A DNA stretch of 44,269 bases from SAR92 bacterium MED-G29 (GTDB taxonomy: Bacteria; Pseudomonadota; Gammaproteobacteria; Pseudomonadales; Porticoccaceae). Position 1 is the first letter of the stretch; every line of letters starts with the position of its first letter. Location: NCBI GenBank assembly GCA_002457245.1, contig NTJY01000005.1, positions 1-44,269 on the forward strand. The letters run 5' to 3'. Of the stretch, positions 26,124 through 35,340 are shown piece by piece. Position numbers and translations under genes: made by a program. The notes beneath the pieces are model-generated. The model was given only the letters and a program-made list of their open reading frames with translations. It was not told the DNA's origin and searched no databases.

Positions 26124-27005
26124 ATGACCAAAGCTCTTGAACATCTTCTCGATATCCTTGAATTAGAGAGAATTGATACCAATATTTATCGAGGATTTAC
26201 TCCCGAAACTAGAAATCGAAGGGTATTTGGTGGCCAAGTTTTTGCACAAGCAATGCGTGCGGCACAAGATACTGTAAATAGTGAGCGACTAGTGCACTCC
26301 CAGCATGCCTATTTTTTAAGGCCCGGTGATCCCTCCGCTCCAATTCTCTATGAAGTCGATGCTATTAGAGATGGAGGATCTTTCACTACTCGAAGAGTTG
26401 TGGCATCTCAGAGGGGTAAGGCAATTTTTAATACAGAGATCTCTTTTCAAATACTCGAAGAGGGTCTTTGCCATCAAGCAGAAATGCCCAATTGCCCGGG
26501 TCCGGAAGAGCTTGAAGATGATTTTTATCGGTGGGCACAAGTTCGGGCGCAACTCGACTCTAAAGCTAAAAATAGAGCATCAAAGAATCGTCCATCCTTG
26601 CGCCCTATTGAGATGAGATCAGTCAATCCAATCAATTATATTGACCCATTGCCAAGAAAACCTGAACAATTAGTTTGGATAAAAGCCGCTGGAGAGCTAC
26701 CTAGTGATACAGATACTAATCTTCATTACGCAATTCTTGCTTATGCATCAGATTTCAGTCTTATGAGTACATCTCTCATGCCTCATGCGATTAGTATTAT
26801 GAATCCAAAGCTACAGCCGGCATCGCTGGACCATTGTATTTGGTTTCATGATAGCTTCCGAGCAGATGAATGGCTGCTCTACCACATGGATAGTCAAAGA
26901 TCGAGCCGAGCGAGAGGCTTGAGTAGAGGAACTTTTTATAGCCAAGATGGCCGGCTAGTTGCAAGTACAATACAAGAGGGCTTAATGAGGTTGCATAACG
27001 ACTAA
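26124..27005 (+). CDS. tesB: Acyl-CoA thioesterase II
   Basis: Double-hotdog thioesterase of 293 residues that hydrolyses acyl-CoA to free fatty acid and CoA. N-terminal VFGGQVFAQAM and HSQHAYFLRPGD mark the first hotdog. The catalytic set corresponding to E. coli TesB Asp204/Thr228/Gln278 is Asp210 (YASD), Ser234 (SLDHCIWFH) and Gln284 (STIQEGLMR). AAGGA precedes the ATG. It is divergent from three acyl-CoA dehydrogenase genes, which fits a role as a release valve in acyl-CoA breakdown. Confidence 0.95.
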   Translation: MTKALEHLLDILELERIDTNIYRGFTPETRNRRVFGGQVFAQAMRAAQDTVNSERLVHSQHAYFLRPGDPSAPILYEVDAIRDGGSFTTRRVVASQRGKAIFNTEISFQILEEGLCHQAEMPNCPGPEELEDDFYRWAQVRAQLDSKAKNRASKNRPSLRPIEMRSVNPINYIDPLPRKPEQLVWIKAAGELPSDTDTNLHYAILAYASDFSLMSTSLMPHAISIMNPKLQPASLDHCIWFHDSFRADEWLLYHMDSQRSSRARGLSRGTFYSQDGRLVASTIQEGLMRLHND

Positions 27006-27019
27006 ATCGTTTAGTAGTC

Positions 27020-27613
27020 TTATTTCTGTGTCGTTAAATCTCTAGGTGGTGAAGGAGTATTCAGAAACGTGAAAAACCAGTGTACTAAAATAATTAATGC
27101 CAGATCCTCTGTGACATAAAATAAACGGCTAAGTCCGAGACCACCTAAAAAGGCACCTATGCAATTTACAAGCTTCCAGCGTAGTGTAAAAAAATGAATA
27201 GTCGCAAAGACAGAATTGCTAATAATAAGACTGGCAATCAGTCCCGTCGAAGAAAGGATAGCGAGCGGGATTAAAAGTCTGAAAGCAATCTCCTCCAGAA
27301 TAGATATCAGCAATAAGTATAAAATCCAAATTATGGTGCGCGAATCGATTGTTCTGTGTCTAAGAAGTAAATAACCAATGAACAATGAAAATAATCCAGG
27401 TAATGCAACTAAGTAAAAAAAAGGCGTGTTACTTAACTTGACAAATCCTGACAGTAGAAGAAGATTTGAGTTCGTTAGAAAAAAGCATGCCAGAGCAATT
27501 GCAGCCATTGCTCCGCCATGACGACCAAGGACTTGACGAAAAGTTGTAATTTGTTGTCCGCCGGGTGCTGATCTGCGCTGCAGGCGGCCATGTTGTGAAG
27601 AGGCGTCAGTCAT
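27020..27613 (-). CDS. CPBP family intramembrane metalloprotease
   Basis: Membrane protein of 197 residues with several hydrophobic spans after a basic, soluble 30-residue N-terminus. The CPBP (Abi/CAAX protease-like) metal motifs are visible: E107-E108-x3-R112 (LEEIAFRL), F136-x3-H140 (FATIH) and His178 (LVHWFF). Members cleave within membranes; substrates are mostly unknown. It is convergent with tesB (14 bases apart) and appears to be a single-gene unit. Confidence 0.85.
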   Translation of the reverse strand: MTDASSQHGRLQRRSAPGGQQITTFRQVLGRHGGAMAAIALACFFLTNSNLLLLSGFVKLSNTPFFYLVALPGLFSLFIGYLLLRHRTIDSRTIIWILYLLLISILEEIAFRLLIPLAILSSTGLIASLIISNSVFATIHFFTLRWKLVNCIGAFLGGLGLSRLFYVTEDLALIILVHWFFTFLNTPSPPRDLTTQK

Positions 27614-27672
27614 ATAATAAATGCTCTTATTCGACTTTCAAGGCAACCAAAAGTCAGATAGCGTAACCTATG

Positions 27673-28734
27673 CTACAGATTCAGATACTTAGATTTTTTA
27701 TTACTTACTTTTTTTACATAGTTCCTAGTTTCTTCACGAATATGACGATTAGTAAGAAACCAGTAAAAATCTTTTGTAGACATCCTATTTATCCGCGCGA
27801 TAGCTTTAGTTTTGTTCCCGTTTTTATCCAAGCTCTTCCAAAGGTTCCCTGCACCGCCGTTATAACTTGAGATAACTGCATACTCCAGCTTACTAGGGTC
27901 GCGTATCCCTTTGAGATATCTATTGGACAAAATACTTAGGTAACCCGCAGCTACTTCAATATTATTTTTAGGAGTATATAAATAGCTTCTAGAAGGAGTA
28001 TGTTTATATCCCTTGATAAGATTAAAGTAGTCCCTTCCTGCAGTATTAGCCTTGATTTGCATGAGGCCTAATGCATTTGACCTTGACCGAGCAAGAGGAT
28101 TAAACGAGCTTTCTGTCTCCATAATCGCCATCATCAAGGGAACTGATACATTATGCTCAGCACTGGCGGCTTTTGCATATTTAACATATTTACCACCTGC
28201 AATTTCTTTGTGAGTCTCGACCATAGTAATCGACACTCTAAACCGGCCATCATCAAAAACTCTATCCCTTAAAAGAAAATCTGCAAAGTTTGCAGCTGGG
28301 CGCCAAGAATCCATTGGGTTACCCTTATTATCTAAAACTTGACCCCAAAAAAAAGGACGATTTGTTTTTTCATTTATCAAGCCAAAATCCTGCGCAGTTT
28401 TTGCATCAATAACTGAGGGATCTATTTGCGTTAATAACACATCGATGATTGATTGCCTGAGCATCTCAGGTGTTGTGGCGGCGACCAATATCAAACCCTT
28501 TTCAAAATCCACGAGAGTATTGGAATCATCCGTCTCATTAAATGAAAGAACAGAGGGATTATAAGAACCCATAGCATCTGATTGACTCTGGTACTCTCTT
28601 AATAACGCAGCGACATCATCATCATAGTCTTGAAAATCAATTGCTACTGCTGAGGAAATCCAAACGGCAGACATTACTACCAACAATTTCGACCTCAAGC
28701 GTGATAGATTGCAAAAGTAATTATATTTGTTCAT
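27673..28734 (-). CDS. Lytic murein transglycosylase, MltC-like
   Basis: Protein of 353 residues. An N-terminal hydrophobic stretch (about 15-31, ending SSAVA) looks like a signal peptide or anchor without a clear lipobox, unlike lipoprotein MltC of E. coli. Residues to about 190 form a DUF3393-like domain. The SLT domain follows, with MAIMETESSFNPLARS (catalytic Glu208), NALGLMQI, and VISSYNGGAGN, then FYWFLTNRHIREETRNYVKKV. It cleaves peptidoglycan glycan strands to 1,6-anhydro-muropeptides in the periplasm. It starts three bases after the SDR stop, an odd operon partner for a cell-wall enzyme. Confidence 0.9.
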   Translation of the reverse strand: MNKYNYFCNLSRLRSKLLVVMSAVWISSAVAIDFQDYDDDVAALLREYQSQSDAMGSYNPSVLSFNETDDSNTLVDFEKGLILVAATTPEMLRQSIIDVLLTQIDPSVIDAKTAQDFGLINEKTNRPFFWGQVLDNKGNPMDSWRPAANFADFLLRDRVFDDGRFRVSITMVETHKEIAGGKYVKYAKAASAEHNVSVPLMMAIMETESSFNPLARSRSNALGLMQIKANTAGRDYFNLIKGYKHTPSRSYLYTPKNNIEVAAGYLSILSNRYLKGIRDPSKLEYAVISSYNGGAGNLWKSLDKNGNKTKAIARINRMSTKDFYWFLTNRHIREETRNYVKKVSNKKSKYLNL

Positions 28735-28737
28735 AGC

Positions 28738-29538
28738 TTATCGTTGATAATCGCAGTCGGGATTTTGCTCAACCATTTCTGCTCTTAGCCCGCGCATACC
28801 CTTTAGCCATCTGTCGTAATCGGAGTATTTACGCTGCGTATAAGTATCCAACTCTTTGTGCGGCAAAATTAAGAATTTGTTATCTAAAATACCCTGAATA
28901 ATTGCTTCAGCTGCCGAGTCGGCTGACATTACATTATCACCGCCACTAACACCTCTACCACCTTCGGTCATTCGCGTTGACACATATAGAGGACAAACTA
29001 CAGAGACTTTAATATTATCATCAGCATGGGTTATGGCCAGTGACTCTGCAAATCTCAGAGCCGCTGACTTTGTCGCCGAGTAAGCTGCATCTCCGATCTG
29101 GCAAAGCAACGACGCGCCAGATGCAATATTAACCAGAGAACCGCCTCCACGGCGAATCATTTTAGGCACAAGCTCTCTTGCTGCATAAACATGTGCCATC
29201 ACATTAACGCCCCAACTGAGTTCCCACGATTCATTAGATGCAGATGCTGCCATCCAGCCGGGTCCATCTCCAAAAGCAACACCTACATTTGAAACAAAAA
29301 TATCAATAGGTCCCAACACTCTCTCGGTTTCAAGTACAGCATGTTTGATATCAGACTCCACACTGACGTCCCCGCCTACACCAAGCCCTCCTATAGTGGA
29401 AGCTACCTCTCGAGCTCTATCCAACTCAATATCCATTACAACAACTTTTGCTTTCGCTCGAGCAAAATGCTCACATAAAGATCGCCCTATCCCGTTAGCA
29501 CCGCCTGTAACAACAATTACCTTATTTTTAAAATTCAC
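28738..29538 (-). CDS. Short-chain dehydrogenase/reductase
   Basis: Classical SDR of 266 residues. The cofactor motif VVTGGANGIGRSLCEHFA is at the N-terminus, VSNVGVAFG is the NNAG-like element, and the active site shows Ser in NIASGASLL and Y-x3-K in YSATKSAAL. PLYVSTRMTEGGRG follows. The substrate is unknown; the cofactor is probably NAD(P)(H). GTG start at 29538. It lies 15 bases after the 4HBT thioesterase gene and 3 before the mltC-like gene, within a four-gene minus-strand run. Confidence 0.93.
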   Translation of the reverse strand: MNFKNKVIVVTGGANGIGRSLCEHFARAKAKVVVMDIELDRAREVASTIGGLGVGGDVSVESDIKHAVLETERVLGPIDIFVSNVGVAFGDGPGWMAASASNESWELSWGVNVMAHVYAARELVPKMIRRGGGSLVNIASGASLLCQIGDAAYSATKSAALRFAESLAITHADDNIKVSVVCPLYVSTRMTEGGRGVSGGDNVMSADSAAEAIIQGILDNKFLILPHKELDTYTQRKYSDYDRWLKGMRGLRAEMVEQNPDCDYQR

Positions 29539-29553
29539 TTTAAACTCTTATAC

Positions 29554-29991
29554 CTATTCGCTAGTCTTAACCATAATTTTTTGAAGAGCTAGTCTCAATT
29601 GCTCAGGAATAGTTACTGAGGTATGAGTCTCACGATCAACAAAAACGTGAGTAAACGTTCCCATTGCAGAAGCAATCGCATCTCTTTTTTTAAAAATGGC
29701 AATTCCATATTCTACCGAGCTATTGCCAAGGCGATTTACCCTCATACCAGCATTAATATCATCTGGATAGGAAATAGGAGACTTATACTGACAGTTAGAA
29801 GCAACTACAAATCCAGTAATACTCGCTGTATGTATATCTAATCCTCCCTGCTCAATGAGGTACTTATTAGCAATTGAGTCAAAATAGCTGTAGTAGACCA
29901 CATTATTCACATGCCCATAGATATCATTATCTAACCAGCGCGTGCTAATATCACAAAAGTAGCCATAATCCATCCTTTGGTCATCACTCAT
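29554..29991 (-). CDS. 4HBT hotdog-fold acyl-CoA thioesterase
   Basis: Protein of 145 residues, a single hotdog domain of the YbgC/4-hydroxybenzoyl-CoA thioesterase group: TRWLDNDIYGHVNNVVYYSYFD carries the usual Asp (D17-like position in family numbering) and the H-V-N-N segment, with FVVASNCQYKSPISYPDDI following. It probably hydrolyses a short or aromatic acyl-CoA. AGGAG precedes the ATG. It lies 19 bases downstream of the iron alcohol dehydrogenase gene and 15 upstream of the SDR gene. Confidence 0.92.
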   Translation of the reverse strand: MSDDQRMDYGYFCDISTRWLDNDIYGHVNNVVYYSYFDSIANKYLIEQGGLDIHTASITGFVVASNCQYKSPISYPDDINAGMRVNRLGNSSVEYGIAIFKKRDAIASAMGTFTHVFVDRETHTSVTIPEQLRLALQKIMVKTSE

Positions 29992-30010
29992 TTATTTTTC
30001 TCCTGAACAC

Positions 30011-31168
30011 TTAGAAGGCTTGGCGATAGATTTGTAGAGAGTCATCAAGACTCACCTCGCGAGGGTTATTGATTAATAAACGTTGCTGCAGCATCGATTG
30101 CTCAGCCAGCATCTGGAGATCAGATTCAGGAATATTCATCTGACGTAGTGTGGTTTGCAGGCCTAAATCCTTTGCCAAGTTAAGAAAGTAGTCAGCCAAC
30201 ATTTCAGTAATTTTAATAGAATCATTTGGCAACAAAACGTCCGGCATTATGAGCGGCGCTAACTCAGCATATAGCTCAGACGCGCATCGGGCATTAAACC
30301 GTAAAACATGTGGAAGGACCAGCGCATTAGTTAACCCGTGGGGAATATGATAGTTACCACCCAATGGATAGGCTAAAGCATGGACAGCAGCTACCGGCGC
30401 ATTAGCAAAAGCCTGACCCGCAAGCATTGATCCCAACAACATAGCACCACGCGCCTCAACATCATCACCTTGTTTCACAGCCTTGACAATATTGCTGGAC
30501 AGCAGGCGTAATGCCTCTTTAGCAAGTAAATCCGATAGTGGATTCTTTAGTCGCTTCGATGTAAAAGCTTCGATAGCATGCACCATAGCATCAATACCTG
30601 TAGCTGATGTCACGTGAGGAGGAAGACCCAACGTTAAAGTGGGATCTAGGATGATTTTATCTGCTAGGAGAACTCGACTAACAACTCCTGCCTTTGTGGT
30701 TTTTCCCGTAGTAATGATAGAGACCATAGTAGCCTCAGAACCTGTTCCAGCAGTCGTTGGAACTTGTATGAGCGGGATTCGATCTCCTGAGATTTTATCA
30801 ACACCATATATTTCAGAAAGTGGCTGGCAACCTTTAATTAACACCGACAACAATTTAGCAACATCCATTGAACTTCCGCCGCCAAAACCAATAACGCCAT
30901 CACATTTAAATGATTGAGCAATAGCGACAGCGTCTAGAACAATTTCTTCCGGAGGATCAGCGACTACATCACTATAGACATGATATTGGATTTTAAGTTT
31001 TTGGAGACTTTGTAGTGCTATATCCAGTAATCCATGCCGAATAATTCCATCATCAGTAACGACAAGCGCTCGACTAATTCCCAAACTGCTAGCAACATTC
31101 CCAAGGCTCTCGGATGTATCCGGACCCATGATTACATCGGAAACAGTACTAAAAAGAAACTCACTCAT
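30011..31168 (-). CDS. Iron-containing alcohol dehydrogenase
   Basis: Group III (Fe-dependent) alcohol dehydrogenase of 385 residues. NAD-binding GFGGGSSMDVAKLL and VPTTAGTGSEAT lie in the N-terminal half. Metal ligands are visible as Asp and His in GIDAMVHAIEAF and His in AAVHALAYPLGG and YHIPHGLTNA. It oxidises or reduces a primary or hydroxy-acid alcohol with NAD(H); the exact substrate is not readable. AGGA precedes the ATG. It heads a minus-strand run with a thioesterase, an SDR and an MltC-like gene, and follows the Moco operon after a 77-base AT-rich gap. Confidence 0.94.
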   Translation of the reverse strand: MSEFLFSTVSDVIMGPDTSESLGNVASSLGISRALVVTDDGIIRHGLLDIALQSLQKLKIQYHVYSDVVADPPEEIVLDAVAIAQSFKCDGVIGFGGGSSMDVAKLLSVLIKGCQPLSEIYGVDKISGDRIPLIQVPTTAGTGSEATMVSIITTGKTTKAGVVSRVLLADKIILDPTLTLGLPPHVTSATGIDAMVHAIEAFTSKRLKNPLSDLLAKEALRLLSSNIVKAVKQGDDVEARGAMLLGSMLAGQAFANAPVAAVHALAYPLGGNYHIPHGLTNALVLPHVLRFNARCASELYAELAPLIMPDVLLPNDSIKITEMLADYFLNLAKDLGLQTTLRQMNIPESDLQMLAEQSMLQQRLLINNPREVSLDDSLQIYRQAF

Positions 31169-31245
31169 AAGCTTTCCTAAAAATATAAATTACATTAAAA
31201 TAATTTTTCAAACCACTGTTTTAAAATTAAAAATATAGTATTTTT

Positions 31246-32262
31246 TTATCCGCCGGTCATATTCATAAATCTAACTATATCGATTTTATTAGGATCAAAG
31301 TAATGTCTTTCAGGTTTGCTCTTCAGAGCCTTTGAAATTTCATTTTTGAGCAAATCTTGATCGCCTGGGTGGCTTCTCATCACTGAGCGCAGATCTGCGC
31401 TGTGCTCATTTCCTAAGCAAAGGAGTAATCGCCCCTCAGCAGTCATTCGCACCCTATTACACGACTCACAGAAATTGTTTGACATAGGAGATATGAAACC
31501 AATCTTACTAGTAGAACCTACAACATTTGAATAACGGGATGGCCCTCCAGTGGTCTCAACACTATCGATAAGATGAAACTTAGTCTCTAATTTTTCTCGG
31601 ATATTTGCACTGCTAACTTGTGTTTTTGAACGATCATGCGTTGACATCGATCCAAGTGGCATTTCCTCAATAAATGAAATATCCATCTCATTGCTGACTG
31701 CAAAATGCGCTAAATCAATTACTTCATCATCATTAAAGCCAGCTAGGACAACTGCATTAAGCTTTATTTTCGTGAAATTTGCTTTTTTGGCAGCAACAAT
31801 TCCTTCGTACCATAAGCTCAAGTCACCATTGCGAGTCATCTCTCTAAATTTGGTTGGTTTTAAACTATCTACACTGATATTCAAGCGAGCCAGACCGGCT
31901 TGCCTAAGTTGCTGAGCCATCTTCGGGAGAAGCATGCCATTTGTAGTCATCGTTATCTCTTCAAGGCCATTTATATTGGAAATAGAGCGCACCAACTTGA
32001 TAATGTCTCTCCGAACTAGAGGCTCTCCACCTGTAAGACGAATCTTTTTGATCCCCAGCTCTACGAAGGCTAATGCGAGATCTCGCAACTCCTCCAGAGA
32101 TAGGATTTGTTGGCGAGGAAGAAAAGTCATATCCTCAGCCATGCAATAAGTACATCGTAGATTACAGCGATCAGTGACAGACAAACGCAAATAATCAATC
32201 GTTCTCCCAAATGGGTCTACTAAAGATGAAGGAGCCTCTTTTAATTGATTATCGCGATCCAT
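31246..32262 (-). CDS. moaA: GTP 3',8-cyclase (molybdenum cofactor step 1)
   Basis: Radical SAM enzyme of 338 residues that, with MoaC, turns GTP into cyclic pyranopterin phosphate. The N-terminal cluster ligands are C33-x3-C37-x2-C40 (DRCNLRCTYC). The C-terminal second cluster is in FCESCNRVRMTAEGRLLLC. The chain ends in Gly-Gly, which MoaA needs for activity. It is the last gene of the eight-gene minus-strand Moco operon, 28 bases after moeA. Confidence 0.97.
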   Translation of the reverse strand: MDRDNQLKEAPSSLVDPFGRTIDYLRLSVTDRCNLRCTYCMAEDMTFLPRQQILSLEELRDLALAFVELGIKKIRLTGGEPLVRRDIIKLVRSISNINGLEEITMTTNGMLLPKMAQQLRQAGLARLNISVDSLKPTKFREMTRNGDLSLWYEGIVAAKKANFTKIKLNAVVLAGFNDDEVIDLAHFAVSNEMDISFIEEMPLGSMSTHDRSKTQVSSANIREKLETKFHLIDSVETTGGPSRYSNVVGSTSKIGFISPMSNNFCESCNRVRMTAEGRLLLCLGNEHSADLRSVMRSHPGDQDLLKNEISKALKSKPERHYFDPNKIDIVRFMNMTGG

Positions 32263-32290
32263 AGTGACAGCAGTACCGGAATGACAGGAG

Positions 32291-33475
32291 TTAGTAGACT
32301 ATCACATCTAAAAGATCGTTAAAGCTGATATCTCGATGAATTTTTTGTTTCACTAGAACATCTCCCCAAGACACAGATGAAAGCACGCCACTGCTTTGAT
32401 TGGGATGTATCTCTACGCCAAGAGTCTTGCAATCAGCAACTAAACGCCCCCTTAAATAAACCTCTCTTGATTCCCCGGCTCGATTAAACAGGGCCTTGGC
32501 CTGAACTACTGGTGTTTTAAGCTTTTTAGCCCCTTGGCAACCCATTAAAAAGGGTCTAGCAAGTATCACAAATGTAACAAAAACTGATGCAGGATTTCCA
32601 GGTAATCCGACAAGAGGAACCCCTTGAACATGACCAAACGCGATTGGTTTTCCGGGCTTGATAGCGACCTTCCAGAATTCTATTTCTCCCAGTTCATCGA
32701 CAGCAGATCGAACATGATCTTCTTCTCCAACAGAAACTCCTCCAGCTGTCAAAATCACATCAACTTCATCACAAGCTTTGAGTAATGCATCTTTGGTCTC
32801 ACTTGGTTTATCTTTAACACAACCCAAATCCACAAACTCCATCCCAAGATCGCGAATAAGTCCTCCAAGCATTGGGCTGTTAGAATTATAAATTTTTCCC
32901 AAACCTAAGTAAGTGCCGGGCTCTACCAACTCATCACCTGTGGATAATACTCCTACCTTCATCGGGCGATAGACTAAAACATTGGTATAACCTTGCGATG
33001 CTAGTAATCCCAGTTCGGCAGGCTTGATTTTTGTACCGACAGGAATAATAACGTCGCTAAACTTGACGTCCTGACCACACTTCCTAATGTTCGCACCTGC
33101 TACTGCGTTCCTATCAAGATGAACCATTCCCAACTTTTCCTCACAGAGCTCCTGTATTGCGACAGTATCTGCCCCCAAAGGGATTTCTGCGCCTGTAAAA
33201 ATCCTTACGGCAGTTCCACGAACCAAAGGTGGAGACTCGGCCCCAGCAGTAATTCTTTGAGCTATGGGTAAACTAAATTTTGCAGCAACCGCATCTTGAA
33301 GGGAAAAAGCATATCCATCCATCGCGCTATTATCAGCTGGAGGAACATTACATGATGCCCTAACGTCTTGAGCACTCACCAAATTCTGAGACGACTCCAC
33401 CGAAACTGAAAGAGAGTCACAACGAACAACAGACTTCTGAATTAAGGCTTCAACAGCCTCATCAACGGCCAGCAT
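32291..33475 (-). CDS. moeA: Molybdopterin molybdenumtransferase
   Basis: Protein of 394 residues that inserts molybdate into adenylylated molybdopterin. MoeA signatures are PPADNSAMDGYAF near the N-terminus, a GVLSTGDELV stretch, IYNSNSPML, ILTAGGVSVGEEDHV, and VPLVGLPGNPASVFVTF, followed by the C-terminal domain. Its ATG overlaps the moaB stop by one base (TAATG) with AAGGA just upstream, so translation is coupled. Confidence 0.96.
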   Translation of the reverse strand: MLAVDEAVEALIQKSVVRCDSLSVSVESSQNLVSAQDVRASCNVPPADNSAMDGYAFSLQDAVAAKFSLPIAQRITAGAESPPLVRGTAVRIFTGAEIPLGADTVAIQELCEEKLGMVHLDRNAVAGANIRKCGQDVKFSDVIIPVGTKIKPAELGLLASQGYTNVLVYRPMKVGVLSTGDELVEPGTYLGLGKIYNSNSPMLGGLIRDLGMEFVDLGCVKDKPSETKDALLKACDEVDVILTAGGVSVGEEDHVRSAVDELGEIEFWKVAIKPGKPIAFGHVQGVPLVGLPGNPASVFVTFVILARPFLMGCQGAKKLKTPVVQAKALFNRAGESREVYLRGRLVADCKTLGVEIHPNQSSGVLSSVSWGDVLVKQKIHRDISFNDLLDVIVY

Positions 33476-33999
33476 TATTTATCCTTTTTGACAACATGTT
33501 GAATAAAGTTGCAGGGCTCAAAGGTGCTATCGAGTTGCTCGCGGATAATACCATCCCAACCAGTCTTACAAGCCCCTGTAGAACCAGGCAAACAAAATAT
33601 AGCTGTATGGTTGGCTAATCCTGCAAGACTACGCGATTGAACGGTTGACGTTCCTATTTCAGAGTAAGAAAGCTGCCTAAACAACTCGCCAAATCCCTCA
33701 ATATGCTTATCAAAAATCGGAGCTAATGCTTCAGGAGTGCTGTCACGCCCGGTAAAACCTGTCCCTCCCGTGGTCAAAATAACATCGATATTGTTATCAG
33801 CAATCCAGTTTGATGCAGTCGCTCGAATTTGATAAATATCATCAATAACTAATCGCCGCTCAATTAACTTGTGCCCATCCTTCTCAACGGCCTGTTGAAG
33901 CCACGCCCCAGAGGTATCAGTATCGAAGCAACGAGTATCAGAAATTGTCAGTATTGCCACCCTTACAGAATGCCGATTTGTCAAATCACTTCTCTCCAT
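33475..33999 (-). CDS. moaB: Molybdopterin-binding protein MoaB
   Basis: Protein of 174 residues of the MoaB/Mog fold: VAILTISDTR at the start, ILTTGGTGFTGRDSTPEAL, GTSTVQSRSLAG and CLPGSTGACKTGWDGII. It is closer to E. coli MoaB than to MogA. No mogA is seen in the window, so it may perform molybdopterin adenylylation itself, as is known for some MoaB proteins (inference). It lies between moeB (nine-base gap) and moeA (one-base overlap). Confidence 0.93.
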   Translation of the reverse strand: MERSDLTNRHSVRVAILTISDTRCFDTDTSGAWLQQAVEKDGHKLIERRLVIDDIYQIRATASNWIADNNIDVILTTGGTGFTGRDSTPEALAPIFDKHIEGFGELFRQLSYSEIGTSTVQSRSLAGLANHTAIFCLPGSTGACKTGWDGIIREQLDSTFEPCNFIQHVVKKDK

Positions 34000-34008
34000 A
34001 ATATTAAC

Positions 34009-34755
34009 TCAAAGTTCATGAGAGCAGACCATACATGCCTTGTCTCTCATCGATGTCATTGTTAACCACTGGCCGCGCTTACCATCGTATCTCTGCATTT
34101 CTCCATGCTGTTGAAAATAACCAAGCAACATTCTTATAGCGATCGTAGCCTGTAAACTTCCAATCACTCCTAAAACAGGTCCCACAACTCCAGAGTTAGA
34201 GCAATTCATCACAGGGTCTTGCAATTGACCATTGATTACACAATTAAAGCATGGACTAGAGTAATTATTGAAATCAAAGCCAATAAGCTGCCCCTCCCAG
34301 CCCACGGCGGCAGCGCTAACAAAAGGTATTTTGTTCTCAGAACACTGCTTATTCAATACATGACGAGCCGGCAGGTTATCCGTGCAATCAATGATTAAAT
34401 CATAGTGATAATTTAGAATTTCAGTATCCACAGCCCTTGGATATATTTCGATATTCACGCTGTCATTAAGAGCTTTCAACCGATCTTTTGCGCAACTCAC
34501 TTTAAATTCACCACAATCTTCTGATCGAAAAAGGACTTGTCGTTGTAAATTCGTTTTATCAACCCGATCAGGATCACAAAGAGCTAGAAATCCAACGCCA
34601 GCACCAGCCAAATAGGTAGAGACTGGGCATCCTAATCCTCCCAAACCAACAATTAATATTCGCGAATTAATGAGCTTTTCTTGTCCTGACTCACCAATGT
34701 CATCCATCAATAAATGTCGGCTATAGCGCATAAAATCATCATCATTTAAGGGCAT
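34009..34755 (-). CDS. moeB: Molybdopterin-synthase adenylyltransferase (MoeB/ThiF family)
   Basis: E1-like protein of 248 residues. An N-terminal RYSRHLLMDDIGESGQEKL is followed by the ATP-binding VGLGGLGCPVSTYLAGAGV and NLQRQVLF. DCTDNLPARHVLN follows, and two CxxC pairs (CFNC and the C-terminal CMVC) would bind zinc. It activates the MoaD C-terminus for sulfur transfer. Context in a Moco operon favours MoeB over ThiF. It overlaps the mobA stop by ten bases. Confidence 0.94.
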   Translation of the reverse strand: MPLNDDDFMRYSRHLLMDDIGESGQEKLINSRILIVGLGGLGCPVSTYLAGAGVGFLALCDPDRVDKTNLQRQVLFRSEDCGEFKVSCAKDRLKALNDSVNIEIYPRAVDTEILNYHYDLIIDCTDNLPARHVLNKQCSENKIPFVSAAAVGWEGQLIGFDFNNYSSPCFNCVINGQLQDPVMNCSNSGVVGPVLGVIGSLQATIAIRMLLGYFQQHGEMQRYDGKRGQWLTMTSMRDKACMVCSHEL

Positions 34756-35339
34756 AACAAACTCTTTGCATAAGATAAGTCTTGTTCTGTGTTGATGTTA
34801 AAAAAAGGATTTATTTTTTGCTTCGGCCAATCCAAGTACTCAGACTTTAATCTCTTCAGGAGAGGTTTAAATCCTCCTAACTGGTCGACAAGTAGAGCCT
34901 GCCTAACTGCATCTAGCACACGCTTGTTCCACAGTGAAAAAGTAGCCTGAATGAAGCCTTCATACCTGACAACAGCAACATCAGCATCAAATTGAACAAC
35001 AGCTTCATAGAGCTCTTTGACAAGGTTCACAGGGATAAAAGGCCCATCGCAAGGAGCTAGGAGGAGATAATCAGCATTCGTTAATTTCGGATACAGGAGG
35101 GTGCTATAAAGACCAGCTAGAGGACCTGAAAACTTTGCACCTTGATCTTCAATGATTGGATATCCAAGATTCGTCAGAGTCTCTTTATTCCCGCTTAAAC
35201 ATAGCAAATCAACTTGTGATGACAACCTGTCGGCAACATGATTCACCAAAGGTTTTCCTGCTAGTGAAACCAATGCCTTGTTGGGCGCACCCATTCTTCT
35301 GGACTGCCCACCAGCTAAAATAACCGCGTCGACATTCAC
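34746..35339 (-). CDS. mobA: Molybdenum cofactor guanylyltransferase
   Basis: About 197 residues; joins GMP to Mo-molybdopterin to give the guanine-dinucleotide form that bis-MGD enzymes such as formate dehydrogenase need. The nucleotide-binding motif VILAGGQSRRMGAPNKAL is near the N-terminus and APCDGPFIPVNLV is central. I start at GTG 35339, one base after the moaE stop, since the protein then has normal length (E. coli 194). In-frame ATGs up to 35378 inside moaE would add 13 atypical residues. Confidence 0.9.
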   Translation of the reverse strand: MNVDAVILAGGQSRRMGAPNKALVSLAGKPLVNHVADRLSSQVDLLCLSGNKETLTNLGYPIIEDQGAKFSGPLAGLYSTLLYPKLTNADYLLLAPCDGPFIPVNLVKELYEAVVQFDADVAVVRYEGFIQATFSLWNKRVLDAVRQALLVDQLGGFKPLLKRLKSEYLDWPKQKINPFFNINTEQDLSYAKSLLCP

Positions 35340-35340
35340 T

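Noticed and set aside
27640-27690. Hairpin TAGCGTA-ACC-TATGCTA as a terminator
   Set aside because: It has a wobble pair, is low in GC, no T-run follows at once, and it pairs well only in plus-strand RNA, while the flanking genes are on the minus strand.
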